Positions 33,591 through 40,868 of a stretch of DNA of 64,000 bases are shown here, one piece after another (within the stretch, counting starts at the first letter, position 1; each line of letters begins with the position of its first letter). The stretch covers positions 1 through 64,000 of the forward strand of contig SFFL01000009.1 of the NCBI GenBank assembly GCA_004557825.1, written 5' to 3'. Both the position numbers and the translations under genes were made by a program. Under the pieces are notes generated by a model, which saw only the letters and a list, made by a program, of their open reading frames with translations, was not told the DNA's origin and did no database searches. The DNA is from Bacteroidales bacterium (GTDB lineage: Bacteria; Bacteroidota; Bacteroidia; Bacteroidales; Muribaculaceae).

Positions 33591-36530
33591 TTAGAACTTG
33601 GCTGTGACACCGAATACGAAGTCGGTGGTGCGGGGGTAATATGTGAGGCCTTCGAGACCCGGCTCCAGGCCGGTGATGCCCACTTCGGGATCCACACCCT
33701 TGTAGCCGGTGATGGTGAACACGTTCTGTGCGGTGAAGCTCAGGCGGAGCGACTTGATGTACTTGTTGGCGAACTTGAAGTTGTAGCCCAGCGAGAGGTT
33801 GTCCATCTTCAGGAAGGAAGCATCCTCAACATACTTCGAGGAGTACTTTGTGCCCAGCTCGGTGTGAGCCTGGTCGTCCATCCAGGAGCCCATGATGTTG
33901 TGGAGGCCCAGACGGTCGAGGTTGCAGTAGCGCATTGCCATATCATTGAGCACCTTGCCGCCGAGGGAAGCGCGGAGCGAGAAGCTCAGATCCCAGTTCT
34001 TGTAGGTGAAGGTGTTGCTCCACGACATTGTTACCTTGGGATATGCGCAGCCCAGGTTCACCCATTCTTCTTCGGGCACAGAGCCGTCGCCGCGCTGACC
34101 GGCGAGCACGTCGTTGCCGTCGGTGTCGGTGCCGATGTAAACCGGGCCGTAGAATGTGCCGAGCGACTCACCCTCGATCAGGCGCTGTGTGTAGCACTTG
34201 CCGGGAACCGACCAGCCCACCTTGTAGGTGCCGTTGGTGAATTCCTCGTTGGTGAATTTGTCGAGCTTGTTGGTGTTGTGGGCAAGGATGTAAGTGGTGC
34301 TCCAGGTGAAGTCGCGGCTGGTGTAGGGGATAGCCGAGATGGTGAGCTCGATACCCTTGTTGGTGACTTTGCCTACATTGGTGAACAGTGTGTCGTAGAT
34401 GTAGGGAGGAGTAGGCACGGTGTAGTTGTAGAGCAGGTTGTCGGTGGTGCGGTGGTAGTAGTCGAAGCTGAAGCTCAGGCGGCTGTTGAAGAATGAGGCG
34501 TCGATGCCGACGTTAAACTCTTTCTTGCGCTCCCACTGCAGGTCGGGGTTGGGGTTGGAGGCGGGCTGGTAGGTGTTGATCCACTGGCCGTTGTACCAGA
34601 ACTTGCCGGCGGTGGTCATCAGGATGAGCGACTTGTAGTTGGAGAAATCCTGGTTGCCGGTCTCGCCGTAGCCGGCGCGGATCTTGAGTTCGTTGAGCCA
34701 GTCGCGGGTGCCTTCCATAAATGCTTCGCGGGAGATACGCCAGCCGGCGCTCACTGCGGGGAACCAGCCCCACTTGTGGTTTTCGCCGAAGCGGCTGGAA
34801 CCGTCGCGGCGCATCGAGAGCGAGAGCAGATAGCGCTCGTCATAGTTGTAGAGTGCGCGGGCGAAGAAGCCTACATAGGTGTGGTCTTCCTTGTACGACG
34901 ACATCTCGGCTTTGCCGTTGAGCAGACCTGTGCCGGAGCCGATGTTGTTCACGCCGAAGTCATCGAAGTCGAAGCCATTGTTCGACATGGAAGCGGAGGT
35001 CTCGGTGCCTTTCTGGTAGGTGTAGCCCAGCAGCGCCTGGAGGGAGTGCTTGCCCCACTGGTTGGTGTAGTGGGCAGTGGCCTCAAACTGCACGTCGTTC
35101 TTCTTGTAGTTGTTGATGTAGGCCGAGCCATCGGTGCCGATGATGCTGGGATAGTAGTGGGTGCGGTATTCCTGCTCCTCATAGCTTTCGCGGTTGAGGG
35201 CGAGGAAAGCGTCGAATTTCAGACCCTTCACGGGGAGGATGTTGAGGGTAGCGCGGGCGTTGCCTCCGTAGTTGTCGTCGACATTTGTGGCCTCGCGCTC
35301 GTTGATCATAGCCACGGGGTTATAATATTCCATGGCGGGGATGCGGTAGTAGCCGCCGGAGATGGTGTTGGCGGGATCGTAGACAGGTTCTGTGGGGTTG
35401 TGCGAGAAAGCCTGTTCGAAGACCGAACCGCTTGAGGGGTGATATTTGCGGTGTGTCACATAGAGGTTGACATCGAGGTCGAGCCAGCCTTCCAGCATAG
35501 TGTTGCGGATGTTGGTGCGGGCAGCGATTTTCTCGAAGTCGTTCTTCTTCTGCACGCCTTCGGCATATTCATAGTTCAGGGAGGTGAAGTGTGAGAACTT
35601 CTCTGTGCCGCCCGAGAGCGAGATGGTGTGCTTGTGGCTTACGGGGGTGCGGGTCACCTCGTCGAACCAGTCGGTGTCGGCGCCGTAGAGCGAGCTCTTC
35701 ATGTCGGGGCGGTAGGTGTTGATCACGTAGTTGAAGTCGGAAGCCGAGAGGGGTTTGGCGCGGCGGCTGACTTTGCTCACTGAGAACTGGCCGTCGTAGG
35801 TGACTTCGGCACGGCCTTCGCGGGCGCGCTTGGTGGTGACGATGATTACACCGTTGGTACCGCGGGTACCGTAGATGGCGGCAGCGGAGCCATCCTTGAG
35901 CACGTCGATCGATTCGATTTCCTGGAAGTTGATGTTGCGGATGTCCTGACCTACAACGCCGTCGATGATAATCAGCGGGCCCTGGCCGGCAGCCAGTGTG
36001 TTGGTGCCGCGCAGGAGCACTTCATACTGTGCGTTGGGGTCGGCGCCGCCCGGTTTAACAATCTGCAGACCGGCAACCTTGCCCTGGAGCATACCCATGG
36101 CGTTGGTGAATGTACCGGTGTTGAGGTCTTCTTTCCTCATCGATGTCACGGCACCGGTGAGTTCTTTCTTAGTAGTGGAGCCGTAGCCGATTACCACCAC
36201 TTCGTCGAGCAGGGCGGCATCCTCGGCGAGGGTAATCTTCAGGGGCTGGGAGGTGGAGGAGACGGTGACAGTCTGGGGCACGAAGCCTACCGACGAAACG
36301 GTGACTACATCGCCGGGCTTGAGTCGGAGGGAGAAGTCGCCGTCGACGTTGGTGGAAGTACCTGTGGAGGTGCCTTTTACCATAATGCTGGCGCCGATGA
36401 CGGGTTCGCCGTTGGGGTCGAGCACCACGCCGGTTACGGGCGTCTGAGCCTTGGCGGTTGCGGCTCCGGCCAGTATCATGGCACTTAGACCGAAGAAACG
36501 CAAAGCTGTTGTGATCTGATTGACGTTCAT
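33591..36530 (-). CDS. SusC-family TonB-dependent outer-membrane transporter
   Basis: A 979-residue TonB-dependent receptor of the SusC/RagA family. After the signal peptide there is a carboxypeptidase-regulatory-like domain (about 30-105, TGVVLDPNGEPVIGASIMVKG), a TonB box-like VVVIGYG, the plug domain with GAVTSMRKEDL and the SusC signature IDVLKDGSAAAIYGTRGTNGVIIVTTKRA (landmark). A 22-strand barrel follows, ending in a terminal Phe (FGVTAKF). It imports the ligand captured by SusD. No N-terminal anti-sigma-interacting (STN) domain is present, which agrees with control by the LacI-type regulator instead. Confidence 0.96.
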   Translation of the reverse strand: MNVNQITTALRFFGLSAMILAGAATAKAQTPVTGVVLDPNGEPVIGASIMVKGTSTGTSTNVDGDFSLRLKPGDVVTVSSVGFVPQTVTVSSTSQPLKITLAEDAALLDEVVVIGYGSTTKKELTGAVTSMRKEDLNTGTFTNAMGMLQGKVAGLQIVKPGGADPNAQYEVLLRGTNTLAAGQGPLIIIDGVVGQDIRNINFQEIESIDVLKDGSAAAIYGTRGTNGVIIVTTKRAREGRAEVTYDGQFSVSKVSRRAKPLSASDFNYVINTYRPDMKSSLYGADTDWFDEVTRTPVSHKHTISLSGGTEKFSHFTSLNYEYAEGVQKKNDFEKIAARTNIRNTMLEGWLDLDVNLYVTHRKYHPSSGSVFEQAFSHNPTEPVYDPANTISGGYYRIPAMEYYNPVAMINEREATNVDDNYGGNARATLNILPVKGLKFDAFLALNRESYEEQEYRTHYYPSIIGTDGSAYINNYKKNDVQFEATAHYTNQWGKHSLQALLGYTYQKGTETSASMSNNGFDFDDFGVNNIGSGTGLLNGKAEMSSYKEDHTYVGFFARALYNYDERYLLSLSMRRDGSSRFGENHKWGWFPAVSAGWRISREAFMEGTRDWLNELKIRAGYGETGNQDFSNYKSLILMTTAGKFWYNGQWINTYQPASNPNPDLQWERKKEFNVGIDASFFNSRLSFSFDYYHRTTDNLLYNYTVPTPPYIYDTLFTNVGKVTNKGIELTISAIPYTSRDFTWSTTYILAHNTNKLDKFTNEEFTNGTYKVGWSVPGKCYTQRLIEGESLGTFYGPVYIGTDTDGNDVLAGQRGDGSVPEEEWVNLGCAYPKVTMSWSNTFTYKNWDLSFSLRASLGGKVLNDMAMRYCNLDRLGLHNIMGSWMDDQAHTELGTKYSSKYVEDASFLKMDNLSLGYNFKFANKYIKSLRLSFTAQNVFTITGYKGVDPEVGITGLEPGLEGLTYYPRTTDFVFGVTAKF

Positions 36531-36573
36531 TAGTTTAAGGTATTTGTTTGCGAATTGGTTTATTTTTGATTGG

Positions 36574-36627
36574 GGCTAATTAGGCTATTTGGTCTAATAA
36601 GTCTAATAGGTCTAATTAGTCTAATTG
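36574..36627. repeat. 9-bp minisatellite in the rbsK-susC gap
   Basis: Six 9-bp units run from GGCTAATTA and GGCTATTTG to GTCTAATAA, GTCTAATAG, GTCTAATTA and GTCTAATTG. The period is the same as in the GCTAAGGTA arrays at 345-425 and 49190-49325. Confidence 0.88.
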
Positions 36628-37556
36628 GGGAAGCGGGCGTCGACTTCGGCGCGGGTAGGCACCGACTGCTGGGCACCTTTGCGGGTGACGGAGATGGCGG
36701 CTGCCTGATTGGCGAAGATCATAGCAGGGCGCACTTCTTTCCCTTCGGAGAGGCCAACGCAGAGTGCGCCGCAGAAGGTGTCGCCGGCGGCGGTGGTGTC
36801 CACGGCCTTTACCTTGAAGGAGGGCACTTCCTCGCAGTCGCCGTTCTGGCAGAGCAGGGCGCCTTTGCTGCCGAGGGTGAAAATCACGGTTGAGATGCCT
36901 TTGGAGTGGAGCGAGCGGATGGCGCGCAACTCATCCTGGGGTGTGTCGATGGCGATGCCGGTGATTACCTCGGCCTCGGTCTTGTTGGGGATGATGATGT
37001 CGACATTCTCCAGCAACTCTTCGGGCAGCGGCTCGGATGGCGCGGGAGCGGGGTTGAGCACTACTGTCACGCCGTGGCGCTTGGCCATCTTGGCGGCGTA
37101 GGTCACGGTGTCGATTGGAATTTCGAGCTGCATCAGTATAAGCGATGCCGATGCAATCACCTCCTCGGCGGCGTCGATGTCGGCCGGACGGATGGCACCG
37201 TTGGCCCCGGAGGCCACCGAAATGCTGTTTTCGGCGGTGTGCTCGTCGACGTTGATCAACGCCACGCCGGAAGGCTCGGTGGCGCTCACGCCCAGAAAGC
37301 GGGTATCGATGCCAAGCGAGGTGAGCATCTCCACGGTCTGGTGGCCGAACACGTCGTCGCCAACCTTGCCGATAAACACGGTGTCGCCGCCAAGCTTGGC
37401 AGCGGCCACGGCCTGGTTGGCCCCTTTACCGCCATGATTCATCATAAAGCTGCCCCCGAGCACTGTCTCGCCCGGTCGCGGCAGGCGGCTGCAACGGATT
37501 ACCATATCGGTGTTGCTGCTGCCGATGACGATGATTGGTTTCTTGTTTGGTATCAT
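36621..37556 (-). CDS. rbsK: Ribokinase
   Basis: RbsK phosphorylates ribose to ribose 5-phosphate, feeding the pentose phosphate pathway and nucleotide synthesis. The 311-residue PfkB-family protein has the N-terminal GSSNTDMV, the sugar-binding NHGGKGANQAVAAAKLGG (40-57) and the C-terminal anion hole and catalytic base in DTTAAGDTFCGAL (about 253-265). It is the first gene of the locus, 30 nt after a promoter under an apparent LacI operator, so ribose kinase and import genes are switched on together. Confidence 0.95.
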   Translation of the reverse strand: MIPNKKPIIVIGSSNTDMVIRCSRLPRPGETVLGGSFMMNHGGKGANQAVAAAKLGGDTVFIGKVGDDVFGHQTVEMLTSLGIDTRFLGVSATEPSGVALINVDEHTAENSISVASGANGAIRPADIDAAEEVIASASLILMQLEIPIDTVTYAAKMAKRHGVTVVLNPAPAPSEPLPEELLENVDIIIPNKTEAEVITGIAIDTPQDELRAIRSLHSKGISTVIFTLGSKGALLCQNGDCEEVPSFKVKAVDTTAAGDTFCGALCVGLSEGKEVRPAMIFANQAAAISVTRKGAQQSVPTRAEVDARFPN

Positions 37557-37592
37557 AATATAAGGTAAATGGTATACAGATTTGAAGGATGT

Positions 37593-37624
37593 TAAAGATA
37601 AGCGCGCAAATAGTTATGCGCAAA
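37593..37624 (-). promoter_or_regulatory. Promoter of the ribose/ADP-ribose locus
   Basis: On the minus strand TTTG (37624-37621) is followed after exactly 20 nt by TATCTTTA (37600-37593), one base off TAnnTTTG. The -33 TTTG lies inside the 18-bp palindrome at 37617-37634, so a bound repressor would block it. The leader to the rbsK ATG is about 30 nt. Confidence 0.75.
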
Positions 37625-37634
37625 CGTTTGCGCA
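37617..37634. promoter_or_regulatory. LacI-type operator
   Basis: TGCGCAAACGTTTGCGCA is a perfect 18-bp palindrome with a central CG, the usual form of LacI-family sites. It lies between rbsK and the divergent LacI-family gene and overlaps the -33 box of the rbsK promoter. Confidence 0.85.
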
Positions 37635-37694
37635 AATGTAGAGATTATTTCACAATTACAAAAATTTTTTAGTAATTTTTTTCAAAAAAAATTG

Positions 37695-37702
37695 TATCTT
37701 TG
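37695..37702 (+). promoter_or_regulatory. Candidate -7 box of the LacI-type regulator gene
   Basis: TATCTTTG matches TAnnTTTG. An AT-rich stretch with T-runs, but no exact TTTG, lies 20 nt upstream. The leader to ATG 37756 would be about 47 nt. Confidence 0.6.
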
Positions 37703-37755
37703 TGGAAACCTCGCGTGGAAGGGGTATCCGCATCCATCATTATCATCTTGCTGCT

Positions 37756-38763
37756 ATGAAAAAAAGTACATTGGCTGATATTGCCCGCATTACCGGGCTT
37801 TCAATTACCACGATTTCGCGTGTAATCAACGGGAAATCGGAGGAATTCCGCATCTCCAAGGCTTCGCAGGATGTGGTGATGAAAGCGATAAAGGATTTGG
37901 ACTATAGCCCCAATTATGCTGCGCAAAGTTTGCGCAGCTCGTCGATGCACACCATCGGCCTGCTGGTGCCGAGGATAGACAATCCGTTTTTTGCAAACAT
38001 TGCCAGCATCGTGATTCAGGAGGCGCACAAATTCACTTACCCGGTGATGGTGATAGATACCTGCGAGAACCCCGTGGAGGAGGACCGCGCTCTCGACACG
38101 CTCCTCCAGCGCAATGTCGACGGCATAATTATGGCCCCTTGCTCCGAGACTCCGGAGCGTCTGCGCGAAATAGCCGAGCAGAAGCCGATTGTGCTCATCG
38201 ACCGATATTTCGAGGATGAGGATCTCCCCTATGTGGCCACCGACAATTATTCGGGCGCATTCGACGCCACGAAGTTGCTGATTGAGAACGGCCATCGCGA
38301 TATTATATGTATTCAGGGCGCGCCGCTGTCGGTGACTTCCCGCAATCGCGTACGCGGCTATCGCGACGCTATGAAGAATGCCGGGCTGGAAGCCAATATC
38401 CGCATCCGCGGCAATGAATACTCCACCCAGAACGGCTATATCGAGACGAAGCTGGAGCTGCTTTCCGGGTCGCCGGTCACGGCTGTGTTCGCCCTGTCGT
38501 CGACGATCCTACTGGGCGCTCTGAGGGCCATCGAGGAGCAGGGGCTGAAGGTGCCCGACGATATTTCCATCATCTCCTTCGACAACAATATCTTCCTTGA
38601 CTATCTGAACCCGCCGATTTCGCGTGTGTGCCAGCCGCTGGAGCACATCGGGGTGCTCTCGGTGAAGCTGCTGATGGACTCGATTCTGGGGCTGGAGGAC
38701 CGCCAGCCGTCGGTGATGCTGCCTCCCACGCTGATTCGCCGCGGCTCCGTGCGCCATATCTGA
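37756..38763 (+). CDS. LacI-family transcriptional regulator
   Basis: A 335-residue repressor with the N-terminal helix-turn-helix STLADIARITGLSITTISRVING (landmark), the hinge YAAQSLRSSSMHTIGLLVP and a periplasmic-binding-like sugar domain (60-330). The start at 37756 (MKKSTLADIA) is the family norm; the open frame 18 codons earlier overlaps the promoter. It is divergent from rbsK and shares a 200-bp regulatory region with a perfect palindromic operator, so it most likely controls the whole minus-strand locus. The inducer is probably ribose or a phosphorylated ribose, by inference. Confidence 0.92.
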   Translation: MKKSTLADIARITGLSITTISRVINGKSEEFRISKASQDVVMKAIKDLDYSPNYAAQSLRSSSMHTIGLLVPRIDNPFFANIASIVIQEAHKFTYPVMVIDTCENPVEEDRALDTLLQRNVDGIIMAPCSETPERLREIAEQKPIVLIDRYFEDEDLPYVATDNYSGAFDATKLLIENGHRDIICIQGAPLSVTSRNRVRGYRDAMKNAGLEANIRIRGNEYSTQNGYIETKLELLSGSPVTAVFALSSTILLGALRAIEEQGLKVPDDISIISFDNNIFLDYLNPPISRVCQPLEHIGVLSVKLLMDSILGLEDRQPSVMLPPTLIRRGSVRHI

Positions 38764-38799
38764 TCTCCTGCTGCCCGCCTTGGGTTGCTTCCGCTTTTC

Positions 38800-38848
38800 C
38801 TTCGGGCATGCGCCCTCAGCACTGTGTTGAGCACGCGAGGCCGAAATA
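38800..38848. repeat. Family B hairpin (decayed right arm)
   Basis: CTTCGGGCATGCGCCCTCAG, then CACTGTGTTGAGCACGCGAGG and CCGAAATA. The left arm is intact and the right arm has lost several pairing bases. It lies just downstream of the LacI-type gene. Confidence 0.85.
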
Positions 38849-38901
38849 GAGTGGCGCCGAATGGCGCCGGCTGTAAATTTCTGTGAATTTTATGGCGAAT
38901 G

Positions 38902-38933
38902 TTTGGTGGGGTGGGGAAATTGTGGTAAATTTG
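38902..38933 (+). promoter_or_regulatory. Promoter of gdhA
   Basis: TTTG (38902-38905) is followed after exactly 20 nt by TAAATTTG (38926-38933), a full match to the Bacteroidetes consensus. The leader of about 90 nt contains a small stem, GCTTTACA with TGTAAGGC. Confidence 0.82.
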
Positions 38934-39031
38934 CCGCCGAAAATGAGAATGGCTTTACAAAATGTAAGGCTTTGCCTCAAATGGTGTGCCATAGGGCCAC
39001 ACATATTATTAATACGGTATAATTAAAGGTA

Positions 39032-40372
39032 ATGAAAGCATCAGAACTGATGGCCGACTTAAGCCGGCGCTTTCCCAATGAACCCGAGTATCTCCAGGCT
39101 GTAGGAGAAGTTGTTGCCTCGATTGAGGATGTCTACAACCAGTATCCCGTCTTTGAGCGTTACAATCTTATCGAGCGCCTGTGCATCCCCGACCGCATAG
39201 TATCGTTCAGAGTCAGCTGGGTCGACGACCACGGGAAAGTACACACCAATATGGGCTACCGCATTCAGCACAACAATGCCATCGGCCCGTACAAGGGCGG
39301 TATCCGTTTCCACTCGTCGGTGAATCTCTCCATCCTTAAGTTCCTTGCTTTCGAGCAAACATTTAAAAACTCGCTCACCACGCTCGCTATGGGCGGTGCC
39401 AAGGGCGGCAGCGACTTCTCGCCGCGCGGCAAGAGCGATATGGAGGTGATGCGTTTCTGTCAGGCGTTCATCACCGAGCTTTACCGCAATCTCGGTCCCA
39501 ACACCGACGTGCCCGCCGGCGATATCGGCGTAGGCGCCCGCGAGGTGGGCTATATGTTCGGCTGGTACAAGAAGATGACCCGCGAATTCACCGGCACTTT
39601 CACCGGCAAGGGTCTCGACTTCGGCGGGTCGCTGGTGCGCCCCGAGGCTACCGGCTATGGCAACTGCTATTTCCTGCTGAATATGCTCGCCACCCGTGGC
39701 ATCGATATCAAGGGAAAGAGGGTGGCCGTCAGCGGTTCGGGCAATGTGGCGCTCTACACCGTAAAGAAGCTGCTGGCACTGGGCGCCGTGCCCGTGTCGA
39801 TGAGCGACTCCGACGGCGCGATCTATCTCCCCGACGGTATCACTCAGGAGCAGTTCGACCGCATTTTTGAAATCAAGATGGCCTACCGCGGCCGCATCAA
39901 GGAATTTGCCGACGAAACCGAAGGTTGCCAGTACTTCCCCGGCGAACGCCCCTGGAAGCACGTGAAGTGCGACATCGCTATGCCGTCGGCCACTCAGAAC
40001 GAAATCGACGGCGACGATGCCCGCGCGCTGCTGGCGCAGGGTTGCATCGCTGTGAGCGAGGGCGCCAATATGCCTTCCACCGCCGAGGCTGTGCACGAGT
40101 TCATCAAGGCACGCATCCTGTATGCTCCCGGTAAAGCCGCCAACGCCGGCGGTGTGTCGGTGAGCGGTCTGGAGATGGCGCAGAACGCCCAGATGCTTTC
40201 CTGGACGGCCGAGGAGGTCGACAGCAAGCTCCGCCAGATTATGAAGGACATCCACACCCAGTGCGAGACCTACGGCCGCGAAGCCGATGGCTACATCAAC
40301 TACGTGAAGGGCGCCAACACCGCCGGCTTTATGAAGGTAGCCCGCGCTATGGTCGCCGAAGGCATCTCCTGA
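39032..40372 (+). CDS. gdhA: NADP-type glutamate dehydrogenase
   Basis: It converts 2-oxoglutarate and ammonia to glutamate, the main ammonia-assimilation route in Bacteroidales. The 446 residues are typical of the hexameric small enzyme. Motifs: YRIQHNNAIGPYKGGIRFH with the catalytic Lys, AMGGAKGGSDFSPRGKSD, PAGDIGVGAREVGYMFG, and the Rossmann SGSGNVALY in the second half. NADP preference is suggested by close similarity to the E. coli-type family. A strong promoter precedes it and a terminator follows it. Confidence 0.96.
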   Translation: MKASELMADLSRRFPNEPEYLQAVGEVVASIEDVYNQYPVFERYNLIERLCIPDRIVSFRVSWVDDHGKVHTNMGYRIQHNNAIGPYKGGIRFHSSVNLSILKFLAFEQTFKNSLTTLAMGGAKGGSDFSPRGKSDMEVMRFCQAFITELYRNLGPNTDVPAGDIGVGAREVGYMFGWYKKMTREFTGTFTGKGLDFGGSLVRPEATGYGNCYFLLNMLATRGIDIKGKRVAVSGSGNVALYTVKKLLALGAVPVSMSDSDGAIYLPDGITQEQFDRIFEIKMAYRGRIKEFADETEGCQYFPGERPWKHVKCDIAMPSATQNEIDGDDARALLAQGCIAVSEGANMPSTAEAVHEFIKARILYAPGKAANAGGVSVSGLEMAQNAQMLSWTAEEVDSKLRQIMKDIHTQCETYGREADGYINYVKGANTAGFMKVARAMVAEGIS

Positions 40373-40403
40373 GCCACGGAAATTGAAAATTTAAAATAAA
40401 AAT

Positions 40404-40458
40404 GCCGGCTGCGCCGCCCCTTCCCGGGCGTTGCCTCCGTAGCCGGTTTTCTTTTTTT
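40404..40458 (+). terminator. Rho-independent terminator of gdhA
   Basis: CCGGCTGCG (40405-40413) pairs with CGTAGCCGG (40438-40446), with one G-T wobble, followed by TTTTCTTTTTTT. It lies about 30 bp after the gdhA stop. Confidence 0.85.
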
Positions 40459-40506
40459 CCACCCCGGCTTTCCGCTTCCGCGGTCGTTTTTTTCCTCCTC
40501 CCGGGA

Positions 40507-40740
40507 TGGCTGGCGTAGCCAGCAGTCAGAGTAGCCAGGGGTGCTGCTGCGCGTAGCGCTGCAAACCCCTGGGTCTTAAAGATTTATAAAAAGAGAGAGC
40601 GCTTCGTAGATGCGCGTCAAATAGCAACTGACGCGCATCTACGAAGCGCAATAATTGTGTAATATCATAAATTCCAGGGGTTTGCAGCGCTACGCGCAGC
40701 TGCACCCCTGGCTAAAACTGATGGCTGGCTACGCCGACCC
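40507..40740. repeat. Family C nested inverted repeat, copy 2
   Basis: Middle arms 40535-40572 and 40674-40711 are 38-bp inverted repeats with one mismatch and are nearly identical to those of copy 1 at 12972. The inner arms 40599-40619 and 40629-40649 are a perfect 21-bp pair of GCGCTTCGTAGATGCGCGTCA-type sequence, similar to but not the same as copy 1. Outer flanks pair imperfectly. No transposase frame is present. Like copy 1 it lies between convergent genes. The rest of 40373-40868 shows nothing else beyond the gdhA terminator. Confidence 0.95.
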
Positions 40741-40868
40741 TCACGCCACCCCTCCACGGCTTTCCCCCAGCGTCGGCCTAATGGATTCTTCCACTCCTCC
40801 GATCGGATGACTTTCCCAAAACCGCCTATAGGGGCGGATGGGGCGGGTGGGGGCGGTGGGAATTGAGA

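Noticed and set aside
38902..39031. Riboswitch in the gdhA leader
   Set aside because: Only one small imperfect stem is visible and it matches no class I recognise.
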